In this document: piece by piece, positions 52,193 to 60,737 of the stretch
Layout of the letters: the number at the start of each line of letters is the position of its first letter
Position numbering within the stretch: position 1 is the stretch's first letter
Source of the DNA: JABDMH01 sp965223165
GTDB taxonomy: Bacteria > Bacteroidota > Bacteroidia > Chitinophagales > Saprospiraceae
Direction: 5' to 3'
Length of the DNA stretch: 64,000 nt
NCBI GenBank assembly: GCA_965223165.1
Contig: CBDCVQ010000009.1
Location: forward strand, 62,001 to 126,000
Made by a program: the position numbers and the translations under genes
Notes under the pieces: model-generated
Told to the model about the DNA's origin: nothing
Seen by the model: the letters and a program-made list of their open reading frames with translations, nothing else
Databases searched by the model: none

Positions 52193-52852
52193 TTAGCAGA
52201 GTTCCCGCAAGTCTTGGATCACCCGGCTAGGAACAATCCCCCATGGATCAAACACTACTTGCGGCTGACGGCGCACCCAGATCCCTTGGAGCCCGACATT
52301 CAGGGCACCGATGACGTCAAAGGAATTTCCCGAGATCAGACAGCAATCACTGGGTTGCTTGGCTTCGACCGAGGTGAGGAGGTGCCGATACACCGCAGGA
52401 TCCGGTTTGAAGCTGCCCACTGCCTCTACCGTAATCAGGTCTTCAAAAAAGGACAGTATCCCGGTGTTTTGAAAGAGGCTCTCGAGATCCGCCCGTCTAC
52501 CATTGGAAAAGGCGTAGATCACATTCCCTTGCCTGGACAGGACTTCCAAGGTCTCCGGGACCTCCTCAAAGGCTGGGAGCAAACGGTACTGTGCCAGGAT
52601 CATGGCCTTGGTCGCATCTGACACGGAAATTTGCAAGTGCTCACAGGTGAAGTCAAATGCCTCCGCGGTGCACTGGGCAAAATGCACATCAGACTGCATC
52701 AGGCCCCGTCGAAAGGAATACTCCAGTTGCATCTGCCGCCATATGCGGATAAAGCGATCGTCCGCATCCGGAATATACACTTTGACCGCTTGCTCAATGC
52801 CAGCCGGATTGATCAACGTGCCGTACACATCAAATGCCAAAATCTTTTGCAT
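52193..52852 (-). CDS. HAD superfamily hydrolase, haloacid dehalogenase type II-like
   Basis: 219 residues. The four HAD motifs are present: FDVYGTL (nucleophile Asp), FSNGR (motif II), Lys in GSFKPDPAVY (motif III) and ISGNSFDVIGA (motif IV). The cap insert is small and helical, as in L-2-haloacid dehalogenases. Phosphatase activity is equally possible. Confidence 0.9.
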   Translation of the reverse strand: MQKILAFDVYGTLINPAGIEQAVKVYIPDADDRFIRIWRQMQLEYSFRRGLMQSDVHFAQCTAEAFDFTCEHLQISVSDATKAMILAQYRLLPAFEEVPETLEVLSRQGNVIYAFSNGRRADLESLFQNTGILSFFEDLITVEAVGSFKPDPAVYRHLLTSVEAKQPSDCCLISGNSFDVIGALNVGLQGIWVRRQPQVVFDPWGIVPSRVIQDLRELC

Positions 52853-52989
52853 AACTATGAATGATCGGTCGAGGTGGACATTTGTCGAGGATAAAAAGGT
52901 ACTGAGCTTATTTGTCTGGTTAAAATACCACTATCTGCATGCTTTGCGGTAGTTTGCGAGTCTCCCCATGCCAACAAAACAGTTGAGTT

Positions 52990-54120
52990 ATGTCGCCAAG
53001 TAAGAACGCACCCATCTTTTGTCTCATCCTCGCGATGATGAGCTTTCTCCCTTGTGGTTGTAGTCAAAAACAGTCTTTTCCGAATTCCAATGTCGACATC
53101 GGCACGGAATTAATCAGCGATGACTTTGACGTGCCTTGGGGCCTGGCTTTTCTGCCGGATGGACGCATGCTCGTGACCGAGCGGGGTGGCACCCTCTATG
53201 TGCTTCCTGAGCCGGGAGCGACGCCCCAGACTGTTCAGGGGTTGCCAGAAGTATATGTGCGTGGGCAGGGTGGCCTCATGGATTTGGAACTACACCCCAA
53301 CTACGCTGAAAATGGGTGGATCTACATTACCTATGGAGATGCGGAAGACAAAGATATCGGCGGAAACACCGCCGTGATGCGTGCTCGCTTGGACGGACTC
53401 ACCCTGGTGGATCAGCAAGAGATATTCCGAGCGCAGCCGGATACGCGCAAAGGGCAACATTGGGGCGGCCGGGTCGAATTTGACCGAGACGGCTATCTCT
53501 ATGTGACGGTGGGCGACCGGGGGGCGAGAGATGTCAATCCGCAAAGTCTTCAAAATCACTGCGGGAAAGTCCATCGTCTGCACGATGACGGATCGATCCC
53601 TGATGACAACCCTTTTGTCGGTCAAGACGGTGCGGTCGAATCCATTTTCAGCTACGGGCACCGCAATCCGCAAGGCATGGCTATGCATCCGGTCACAGGT
53701 GACATCTGGACACATGAACATGGACCTCGAGGTGGAGACGAACTAAACCGAGTGGTCAAAGGCAATAATTATGGCTGGCCCGTGATCACCTACGGAAAAA
53801 ACTACAGCGGCACCAAGATCACGGACGAAAGGGCAAGGCCGGGGATGGAACAGCCTGCCACGTACTGGATTCCTTCGATCGCACCATGTGGTATGACCTT
53901 CGTGACCAGCGATCGCTACCCTCAGTGGAAGAATCACATCTTGGTAGGATCGCTCCGATTTAACTATCTGCATCTGGTCCAATTGGACGGCAACGAGGTG
54001 GTCAATCAGGAAAAGGTACTAGACAAATTTGGTCGAATGCGAGTGGTCAGGGAGGCTCCGGATGGCTTCCTTTATATTGGTGTGGAGGGTAAGGGCATCT
54101 ACAAGCTCGTGCCGGAGTAA
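52990..54120 (+). CDS. PQQ-dependent sugar dehydrogenase (GSDH family), lipoprotein
   Basis: 376 residues. Signal with lipobox FLPCGC. A six-bladed propeller with DVPWGLAFLPDGRMLVTERGG, the catalytic-histidine region GKVHRLHDDGS and EHGPRGGDELN in typical order of aldose sugar dehydrogenases such as YliI. It oxidises aldoses in the periplasm using PQQ. No PQQ synthesis genes are in the window, so PQQ may be scavenged or made elsewhere. Confidence 0.93.
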   Translation: MSPSKNAPIFCLILAMMSFLPCGCSQKQSFPNSNVDIGTELISDDFDVPWGLAFLPDGRMLVTERGGTLYVLPEPGATPQTVQGLPEVYVRGQGGLMDLELHPNYAENGWIYITYGDAEDKDIGGNTAVMRARLDGLTLVDQQEIFRAQPDTRKGQHWGGRVEFDRDGYLYVTVGDRGARDVNPQSLQNHCGKVHRLHDDGSIPDDNPFVGQDGAVESIFSYGHRNPQGMAMHPVTGDIWTHEHGPRGGDELNRVVKGNNYGWPVITYGKNYSGTKITDERARPGMEQPATYWIPSIAPCGMTFVTSDRYPQWKNHILVGSLRFNYLHLVQLDGNEVVNQEKVLDKFGRMRVVREAPDGFLYIGVEGKGIYKLVPE

Positions 54121-54122
54121 TG

Positions 54123-54719
54123 TCAGACACGTATCTCCTGTAGTCCGCTGAGGAACACCTGCTCCCATTGGCTGGGTGAAAGTTTATCCGGCGCCTTGAT
54201 CTCCCCAGGTTGATCGCGAATCCGCATTTCCCACCAGCCTACGTCCCTAAACTGGCCGTCTTTGTAACCCACACCATGATATACCCCAACGGGCTCAAAG
54301 CCCATACTTTCGTGAAAGGCAACGCTGACCTCATTGGGCAGCGATATGCCAATCAACGCATTGGCAAATCCCTGGAGTCGCAGGATCTCGATGAGCGTTT
54401 GGTACAGCGCAGTAGCAATCCTGCGGCCACGATGTGACTCAGCCACATAGACCGAGAGTTCTCGCGTCCACTGGTACGCCTGTCGGCTCCGATGGGCAGA
54501 GGCGTAGGCATATCCCGCTATCTCATTACCGTTTAGGCACACAAGCCAGGGAGCCTCCTTCTGCACCTGCTGCACTCTTGACCAGAAGGTCTGCTCCGTA
54601 GGTACCTCTGTCTCAAACGATACAATGGTTTCCTTCACAAAAGGGGCATATATGCGCAGCATCCCAGGTACATCCTCCCACCGGGCCATCGCAATCCGGT
54701 AATTTGGCAAAGCGGACAT
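54123..54719 (-). CDS. GNAT N-acetyltransferase, phosphinothricin/MddA-like
   Basis: 198 residues from the ATG at 54719, the start that matches the family; an upstream in-frame start at 54809 would overlap the neighbouring gene. WEDVPGMLRIYAPFVKETIVSFETEVP, AGYAYASAHRSRQAYQWTRELSVYV, GRRIATALYQTLIE and NALIGISLPNEVSVAFHESMGFEPVGVYHGVGYKDG match acetyltransferases of the Pat/MddA group, which acylate phosphinothricin or methionine analogues. It lies next to a nucleotidyltransferase of antibiotic-resistance type. Confidence 0.9.
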   Translation of the reverse strand: MSALPNYRIAMARWEDVPGMLRIYAPFVKETIVSFETEVPTEQTFWSRVQQVQKEAPWLVCLNGNEIAGYAYASAHRSRQAYQWTRELSVYVAESHRGRRIATALYQTLIEILRLQGFANALIGISLPNEVSVAFHESMGFEPVGVYHGVGYKDGQFRDVGWWEMRIRDQPGEIKAPDKLSPSQWEQVFLSGLQEIRV

Positions 54720-54775
54720 AGCTGCAAAATAGAGAATGACGCCAGGAGGGACAATGGAAAATGATGTCAGAATGA

Positions 54776-55339
54776 TCATTTTCCGTCTCCACGACCCAAT
54801 GCCGTCCACATGGCGAAGGTTTCTTGCATCAGCACTTGCATATCATGGATGTCCATGTCCAAGTACGCCTTGGCTCCGACTTTGTAGAGAAAGGTCACCA
54901 TCGGGTTGAGCACACGCAGCGAGCCTATCGGTAGGGCATGAATCGCTTTGGGCCATTTGATTCTGCCATCGCGCTTATAGTAGACATACTGTGAATCGTC
55001 GTCATAGACAAGGATCTGAAGTGACCATGATTCTGCCTGTGCATCCGTGATCCAGATGTCGTAGACGTGGTCTGCGACCGCCTGTCCCTGCCAGCGCACC
55101 AGGTGCCCGGGTGGATCACACATAAAGATGTCACGCCCATCGATTGCTGGCAAACAGTGCATGAGATCAGAGCGAAAAACGCCAATGTCTGTGTCGCCGT
55201 GCCTGCGTGTCTCCCTATCCAGCAACCTATCTAGCGACTTGCCCCCGCACAGACACCAGGCAGTAAATGATCCCAATGCTGATTGGATGTCTTCCTCCGC
55301 TATCGGGTCCCATTTGTCCAGAGCGGGTGGTTTATCCAT
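54776..55339 (-). CDS. Aminoglycoside-2''-nucleotidyltransferase-like protein
   Basis: 187 residues. CLCGGKSLDRLLDRETRRHGDTDIGVF contains the nucleotidyltransferase GG (32-33) and the metal-binding Asp49 and Asp51. This segment resembles ANT(2'')-type AMP transferases (PF10706), which modify aminoglycosides; many homologues have unknown targets. The gene precedes the Pat-like acetyltransferase by 56 bp on the same strand, and the two may be transcribed together. Confidence 0.8.
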   Translation of the reverse strand: MDKPPALDKWDPIAEEDIQSALGSFTAWCLCGGKSLDRLLDRETRRHGDTDIGVFRSDLMHCLPAIDGRDIFMCDPPGHLVRWQGQAVADHVYDIWITDAQAESWSLQILVYDDDSQYVYYKRDGRIKWPKAIHALPIGSLRVLNPMVTFLYKVGAKAYLDMDIHDMQVLMQETFAMWTALGRGDGK

Positions 55340-55408
55340 ACGTACTGTTACTTATGCGCTCGCATGTGAAGAAAATTGCTGACTCATTCCTCGCCCGGGG
55401 CTGCCTGA

Positions 55409-56047
55409 TCATTCCCGGACGATGAGCCTTTGGATGATCATATCATCGCCTGCAGACAGTCGAACAAAATGTATTCCCGGCTGAGTCGATGACACCTCCC
55501 ATGTGTAGGTATGTTGACCGGGAGGTAGGCGCGATGCTACTGCCACATTCTTCTTGCTGCCAAGGAGATCGTACACCTCCACGGAGACCTGATGATACCG
55601 TCTTAGCAAGAATTGTATCTCCACCTGTCCTACGCAGGGGTTTGGCGATAAGCGTAGACTGGCCGCTACGATAGTTGCATCTTCGGTCGATGTGGATATC
55701 TCGCCCTGTACTTCAAAAGGCATGGATACAAAATCGTACAGCTCGCCATTGTCATTGTGCTGGACGATCCGTATCATGCCCGACTGTGTGACCTTCTCTG
55801 GAGACCAGGGATAGGTCATGACGATCTGCTCGATACCCATCATCAGGGTATCCCATGAGTCGCCCCCGTCAGGCGAGAAGTATAGGTCCCAATGTGCTGG
55901 TCCGTGATCTACCTCGACACGCCACTCTATATTCACCAACTCATTGACGTGAAAGGTCTCTGCCCCCTTTGGGTACTCCAAGGTGACATGGCCGTACAGT
56001 GGAGACAGTAGACTGGCCATAGCTATGATTATCGGGATCAGCCTCAT
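55409..56047 (-). CDS. Secreted protein with type IX (T9SS) C-terminal sorting domain
   Basis: 212 residues. Signal peptide ends near PLYGH. Residues about 20-115 form a fibronectin-like domain (LEYPKGAETFHVNELVNIEWRV, WDLYFSPDGGDSWDTL). The C-terminal 80 residues are a type A sorting domain: LSPNPCVGQVEIQF, VEVYDLLGSKKNV, HTYTWEVSSTQPGIHFVRLSAGDDM and the final RLIVRE. It should be secreted by the T9SS and attached to the surface. This is good evidence for Bacteroidota. Confidence 0.9.
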   Translation of the reverse strand: MRLIPIIIAMASLLSPLYGHVTLEYPKGAETFHVNELVNIEWRVEVDHGPAHWDLYFSPDGGDSWDTLMMGIEQIVMTYPWSPEKVTQSGMIRIVQHNDNGELYDFVSMPFEVQGEISTSTEDATIVAASLRLSPNPCVGQVEIQFLLRRYHQVSVEVYDLLGSKKNVAVASRLPPGQHTYTWEVSSTQPGIHFVRLSAGDDMIIQRLIVRE

Positions 56048-56225
56048 TGGAGGTCAGGTTCAATGAGGTCCAAAATACCAAATTTGGCCCGCCATGACCT
56101 CGCTCTGAACCCTGATCACGCCGTTGACATCGATTGCAAGAGGCTCGACGGGGGTCCTTCTGACCAGGCGGTGCCTGCCGTCCTGCAAAGCTGTATGTTT
56201 GATCGACAACAGCTCCGACTTTGAC

Positions 56226-56612
56226 ATGCAGCATGTGCCCGGCCTTTATATTGCTCCATCCCCGCTGGGTGGCAGAGGAGTTTTCTCCTTGCATCCCTTG
56301 CAGCCGGACGATACCATCGAGATCTGTCCGATCATTCGCATCCCCAAGGATCAGCAGTCGCTGATGGACCAGACCGTTTTGCATGACTACTATTTCCTCT
56401 GGCCGGATGAAGCGGACGGTCTTTGCATTGCCCTGGGATACGGCTCGTTGTACAATCACAGCAGCACACCCAATGCGGAGGTGACGTATGACCTGCCCCA
56501 CGAGCAGATCATTATCTCGTGCAGCAGACCTATTGAGGCAAACGAAGAGATCCTCATCGACTACACCGGTGGTATTCGCGATGCCCCCGAGCTTTGGTTT
56601 GAAGTACACTGA
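56226..56612 (+). CDS. SET domain protein
   Basis: 128 residues from the ATG at 56226. GRGVFSLHPLQPDDTIE, GYGSLYNHSSTPNAEV (the NHxxxPN motif) and IEANEEILIDYT are the three SET landmarks. It is a free-standing protein-lysine methyltransferase core without pre/post-SET. The methyl donor is SAM. Such short bacterial SET proteins modify ribosomal or other proteins, target unknown. An earlier in-frame start exists but adds a polar, Arg/Cys-rich segment with no family match. Confidence 0.85.
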   Translation: MQHVPGLYIAPSPLGGRGVFSLHPLQPDDTIEICPIIRIPKDQQSLMDQTVLHDYYFLWPDEADGLCIALGYGSLYNHSSTPNAEVTYDLPHEQIIISCSRPIEANEEILIDYTGGIRDAPELWFEVH

Positions 56613-56732
56613 CCCCATGAGATTACGTATTCGACATTGTCAGGAGCTTTTGACTACCAAGCCTTAGACCAAAATGGGCGGTCAGTTGAATCATTTCTAA
56701 GGATTGGGCTGGGCTATATTAGCATGTCTTGA

Positions 56733-56740
56733 TATATTTG
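56733..56740 (+). promoter_or_regulatory. Candidate -7 box TATATTTG upstream of amt
   Basis: Exact match to TAnnTTTG, about 92 bp before the amt ATG. No -33 element was found. Confidence 0.35.
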
Positions 56741-56832
56741 ATGCCTTTTAGTGGGGAGATGTGAGGTGGTCCGGGCTGTGCGTGCCGAGGGCGACTTACT
56801 GATTGTCTCCACGCCAAGCTTACATCAAGGAC

Positions 56833-58167
56833 ATGTCTCTGAAAACATATCGCAGGATTAGCCTGATCTTCTGTTTAATCTGTAGCCCCTTCATTTCACT
56901 ATTTGCTGCCGGTCAACCGGACGTCGACACGGGAGTCACCGCTTGGATGCTGGTATCTACTGCGCTGGTGCTGTTGATGGTACCTGGGCTGGCCATGTTC
57001 TACGGAGGGCTGGTGCGCACCAAGAATGTACTCGGCACGATGATGCATAGTTATGTGGCCATGGGTATCATGACCATTCTGTGGATCATCTTTGGCTATG
57101 CCATGTGTTTTGGCCCCAATGTCCTGGGAGGCTGGTTTGGTTGGAATGGCGACCTGGTCTTTCTGAAAGCCCTGGACGACTCGATCATGGATGGCGGTAT
57201 TCCGGAGTACGTCTTCAGTATGTTCCAGGCCAAATTTGCCATCATCACACCTGCACTTATCGCGGGTGCATTTGCCGAACGAGTCAATTTCAAGTCCTAC
57301 TGCATCTTTATAGCCCTGTGGGGCATCCTGGTCTACAACCCCTTATGCCATTGGGTCTGGGCGGAGGACGGATTCCTCTTTAACCTGGGCGCCAACGGCG
57401 CCATTGACTTTGCGGGAGGTACAGTAGTCCACATCTCCGCCGGCGTGAGCGGATTAGTGGCTGCGTTATACTTGGGGGCGCGACGTGGATATCCTAAGAC
57501 CAATATGCCTCCCAGCAACCTGGTCATGACGATGATCGGTGGTGGCCTCCTGTGGGTGGGCTGGTTTGGCTTCAACGCGGGAAGCTCCGTGGAAAGTGGA
57601 CTGAGCACCGCCCAGGCTCTGACGGCCACCCAAGTGGCTGCGGCCGCGGGAGCTATCACTTGGATCCTCGTGGAAGGCTGGCATCAAGGAAAGGCCACGG
57701 CCCTGGGTCTGGTCTCGGGCATCTTGGCCGGACTCGTCGCCGTCACCCCGGCTGCAGGTGTCGTGCAGCCCCTAGGGGCACTCGTGCTTGGAGCTTTAGC
57801 CTCCCTACTGTGCTACGGCAGTCTGCTGATCAAGAACCAGATGGGATATGACGACTCACTAGATGCCTTTGGCATCCACGGGGTCGGTGGCATCGTTGGT
57901 GCTATCTTTTTAGTCTTCTTCATTCGTCCAAGTTGGATGGAAGAAGCGGCCGCGCTGGCCGGTGGTAGTTGGACCATTTGGCAGCAGCTTTCGGTACAAT
58001 TGGCCGCTGTCGGCATCGCCATTGTGTATGCGGCTGCATGCACCTGGATATTGTTGATACTTGTAAACAAGCTGGTCAAGTTCAGGTCACCCGCGGAGGT
58101 CGAAATGCAGGGACTCGATGGGGCTTACCACGGAGAGCACGGCTATGGAATGTTAAATCCCAACTAA
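56833..58167 (+). CDS. amt: Ammonium transporter
   Basis: 444 residues from the ATG at 56833. An N-terminal cleavable signal is likely (CSPFISLFAAG), then about 11 membrane helices. MLVSTALVLLMVPGLAMFYGGLVRTKN starts the transporter core, the twin-His pore pair lies in GGTVVHISAGVSG and FGIHGVGGIVGA. It conducts ammonium into the cell. It precedes the PII gene by 9 bp, the classic amt-glnK arrangement in which GlnK blocks the channel when nitrogen is plentiful. Confidence 0.96.
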   Translation: MSLKTYRRISLIFCLICSPFISLFAAGQPDVDTGVTAWMLVSTALVLLMVPGLAMFYGGLVRTKNVLGTMMHSYVAMGIMTILWIIFGYAMCFGPNVLGGWFGWNGDLVFLKALDDSIMDGGIPEYVFSMFQAKFAIITPALIAGAFAERVNFKSYCIFIALWGILVYNPLCHWVWAEDGFLFNLGANGAIDFAGGTVVHISAGVSGLVAALYLGARRGYPKTNMPPSNLVMTMIGGGLLWVGWFGFNAGSSVESGLSTAQALTATQVAAAAGAITWILVEGWHQGKATALGLVSGILAGLVAVTPAAGVVQPLGALVLGALASLLCYGSLLIKNQMGYDDSLDAFGIHGVGGIVGAIFLVFFIRPSWMEEAAALAGGSWTIWQQLSVQLAAVGIAIVYAAACTWILLILVNKLVKFRSPAEVEMQGLDGAYHGEHGYGMLNPN

Positions 58168-58176
58168 TTAAGCACA

Positions 58177-58539
58177 ATGAAACTAATCACCGCCATAATA
58201 AGAGAATCACTCCTGGACCAAGTGCGAGAGGCACTGATCGAAGCAGAGATTTCACGCATCACGGTCAGCCGTGTCTCCGGACACGGGCGACAAAAGTCGG
58301 AAGAAATCTACCGGGGGAAAAAGGTAGTACCCAATCTCATCCCCAAGATCAAGCTGGAAATTGCGGTCAACGACCATTTTGTAGACATCACGGTGGACAC
58401 GATTATAGCTGCCGCCAAGTCGTACAAGAACGGCGGCGAGGAGATCGTGGGATCCATAGGCGATGGCAAGATCTTTATCACCCCATTGGAGGAGTGCATC
58501 CGCATCCGGACCAACGAGCGGGGCTCAGATGCTATTTGA
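58177..58539 (+). CDS. glnK: PII-family nitrogen regulator with atypical T-loop
   Basis: 120 residues. The PII fold is clear: LITAIIRESLLDQVREAL, T-loop GRQKSEEIYRGKKVVPNLIPKIKLEIAV with Gln39 and Tyr45, and the B-loop GSIGDGKIFITPLEECIRIRT. The aligned position of uridylylation Tyr51 is Val, and the loop carries two lysines (GKK) where others have AE. The position suggests regulation by ligand binding (ATP/ADP/2-oxoglutarate) and not by uridylylation. It is coupled to amt, so it probably controls that channel. Confidence 0.95.
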   Translation: MKLITAIIRESLLDQVREALIEAEISRITVSRVSGHGRQKSEEIYRGKKVVPNLIPKIKLEIAVNDHFVDITVDTIIAAAKSYKNGGEEIVGSIGDGKIFITPLEECIRIRTNERGSDAI

Positions 58540-58559
58540 GTGATCGCCACGGCAGCCGC

Positions 58560-58916
58560 ATGACCGAGTTTCAAATATTGCTTGCCATCTCCATCTATTT
58601 TGGCTTGCAGGGTCTTATGCATTTCATTTTTGGCAAAAAGATGGAGAAGTACGCGGTGGAAAATGATTTGCTCAACGCCGAGGTAGCCGTCCGCATGAGT
58701 GGCGCGTGGCTCATCGCCGGCAGCGTGCTGCTACATTTGCCGGAGTACCGAGACTATGGGTTTTACGCATTATGCCTTTTTCTGCTGCTGTCCGCCGTCA
58801 TCCTGCACAAGTTCTGGTCCAAGCATACGCTACTGGACCAGATCCTCGAACTCCTGCACTTCGGCAAAAACATCATGCTGTGCCTTTTGCTATGGTACCT
58901 GCATGGTAAGGTCTAA
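58560..58916 (+). CDS. Small membrane protein, DoxX-like
   Basis: 118 residues, four hydrophobic segments (about 4-22, 45-60, 65-85, 102-115). The layout FLQGLMHFIFGKKMEKYA, RMSGAWLIAGSVLLHLPEYRDYGFY and LLLSAVILHKFW resembles DoxX/DoxD-like families. It is 20 bp downstream of the PII gene and probably co-transcribed with it. Function unknown. Confidence 0.7.
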   Translation: MTEFQILLAISIYFGLQGLMHFIFGKKMEKYAVENDLLNAEVAVRMSGAWLIAGSVLLHLPEYRDYGFYALCLFLLLSAVILHKFWSKHTLLDQILELLHFGKNIMLCLLLWYLHGKV

Positions 58917-58993
58917 ATTGAGTCGGTCAGATTTGACAGTGACAGTGTAGTGTTCGGTAAGTACTCTGACCTGGCCGATGACGAGTGCAGTGG

Positions 58994-60433
58994 TTACAAT
59001 GGCTTAAAGATAGTTTCGGGATTCTCGGATGTGAGGCGACCGTAGAACTTGATGGCATACTTGTTTGTCATTCCTGCAATGAAATCGCAGATGATTCTCT
59101 TTTTACCCGATTTCTCCATTCGACTATATAGTTCTTGGTAATCCTGAGGCAACAGTTGATAATTATCATCGGTTGTGAGGGTATCGAACAATCTCTTAAT
59201 GATCTCCTTCCCCCTAATTTCTGCTACCTTAAGTTTTGGGGAAAGTATCTGTGACTCGTAGGTAAATGTCTTCAGAACTTCCACCTCAGCGAGAATCTCC
59301 TCCTTCAAAAATGCCACGGACAGAGTTGGGTTTTCCTCATCTAACCGAAGAGCCACGCCTCTAATGAACTTGCCAACCAATCTGGATGTCAGCTGTGTCC
59401 TCAAGGCGCCATTTGATGCAATATTCTTGGAATTCTGATACGCATTGCCGGTGTAGAAATAAATTAGCGATTCTCTGTTCTCGCTGCTAAAGGGAATCTT
59501 TTCGATTTCCTCTGTTGATCTCAAGATGTCCCCGTAGATCGAAATTAGAATCTCTGACACTTGGTCAGCATCGACGCTACACTGCCCTCTGTTGTTCACT
59601 GATGTAACCACTCTTTCCAGGAGACTTGAATCAGGGTAGAGCATATCAATCGGTGAAAGAAATCCGGCCTTGAAGGAGTCCTCTAAATCATAATTTGAAT
59701 AAGCGATATCGTCGGCAATGTCCATTATGTAGCACTCGATCGTCTTAAATGTGCTGAAACTGCTTTGATTGGGTGCTAGTGCTGCTTTGATGCTTCTGAC
59801 TAGGTTTGCCTCTGACTCATAGTACCCTTTGACCGGCCTGAAATCTTCGGATTTGGCTTTGTGATATGCTTCTCTTTCCTTCTTCGAAGGCGGAATTATA
59901 TTGTCATACTTCAAAATCGATGCAATCGATCTGTAGGTCAGGTTGAGGCCAACGCGTTGGTCTAGCCCATTCGGTGCAATTCCGGATGGACATTCCGGGT
60001 CATATAATTTCTTCTCGATCTTTGTGAGTATCCTCAAGGTCTGTGCATTGCCTTCGAAGCCCCCGGAATTCCTCATACAATCATCCAAGGCTTCCTCTCC
60101 CTGATGTCCAAAAGGTGGATGACCTATGTCATGCGATATCGCAGCAAATGAGACCAAGTCTAGGTCAATATTGATGTCATATAGATGATTTAGGCGATTG
60201 GCTATCGATCTCGCAATCTGTGCTACTTCGAGTGAGTGGGTTAGGCGATTTCGAAAGAAGTCCGTCTCATTATTTGGAAAAAGTTGGGTCTTGCCGGTCA
60301 GTCTTCTAAAACTGGGAGAGTGCAATACCCTGGCGAAGTCTCTGGAAAAATCAGATCTGTATTCTTCATCTGGAAGATCTGAGGCAGCCTCGCTAGCTAC
60401 TCTAGACAGGTCCTTATCATTGTAGATGGTCAA
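58994..60433 (-). CDS. dgt: Deoxyguanosinetriphosphate triphosphohydrolase (HD domain dGTPase)
   Basis: 479 residues. FRRLTGKTQLFP starts the family, HD metal ligands are His66 in RLTHSLEVAQIARSI, His101-Asp102 in SHDIGHPPFGHQGEEAL (with His105, His110) and an Asp in MDIADDIAYSNYDLED. It hydrolyses dGTP to deoxyguanosine and triphosphate. The start is a TTG, with no better upstream codon in frame. Codon use is visibly more A+T-rich than neighbours (no value computed). Some dGTPases act in phage defence by depleting dNTPs; this is context knowledge, not shown here. Confidence 0.93.
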   Translation of the reverse strand: MTIYNDKDLSRVASEAASDLPDEEYRSDFSRDFARVLHSPSFRRLTGKTQLFPNNETDFFRNRLTHSLEVAQIARSIANRLNHLYDINIDLDLVSFAAISHDIGHPPFGHQGEEALDDCMRNSGGFEGNAQTLRILTKIEKKLYDPECPSGIAPNGLDQRVGLNLTYRSIASILKYDNIIPPSKKEREAYHKAKSEDFRPVKGYYESEANLVRSIKAALAPNQSSFSTFKTIECYIMDIADDIAYSNYDLEDSFKAGFLSPIDMLYPDSSLLERVVTSVNNRGQCSVDADQVSEILISIYGDILRSTEEIEKIPFSSENRESLIYFYTGNAYQNSKNIASNGALRTQLTSRLVGKFIRGVALRLDEENPTLSVAFLKEEILAEVEVLKTFTYESQILSPKLKVAEIRGKEIIKRLFDTLTTDDNYQLLPQDYQELYSRMEKSGKKRIICDFIAGMTNKYAIKFYGRLTSENPETIFKPL

Positions 60434-60450
60434 GTGGAAAACTTCTACCT

Positions 60451-60603
60451 CTAGGGCTGCGGCGCCAGGCGAGTGCCAGCTGAGGTCTTGATGGTCTTTA
60501 CGTGAGACCTCAACTTAGGAGGAACATACACCATCTTTGCCGAGGCCTTTGTAGAGCGAGCTATAACTTTAGATGCAGCCGATTCAACTGATTTCTTTTC
60601 CAT
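60451..60603 (-). CDS. Small basic 50-residue protein upstream of dgt
   Basis: 50 residues, 17 bp before the dGTPase gene on the same strand; too short for routine gene finding. Sequence is Lys/Ser/Ala-rich, with the C-terminal half VYVPPKLRSHVKTIKT. No cysteine and no membrane helix. It may be a leader or an accessory protein of dgt, or merely an open frame. No ribosome-binding site is clear. Confidence 0.4.
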   Translation of the reverse strand: MEKKSVESAASKVIARSTKASAKMVYVPPKLRSHVKTIKTSAGTRLAPQP

Positions 60604-60737
60604 GACATGAAGATAACGAAATTAGAACATGCAAAGTTGCACTATCCTCTGTTACAGATATATTAATTACGCGCATTATCCAGCGCTGCTAGGTACGTTG
60701 CCAGTAAGACATACATTCGGCAGTGAGGTGAAGTAAC

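Noticed and set aside
55941..56618. 225-residue minus-strand frame over the SET gene
   Set aside because: The plus strand carries all three SET motifs; the minus frame has no family match.
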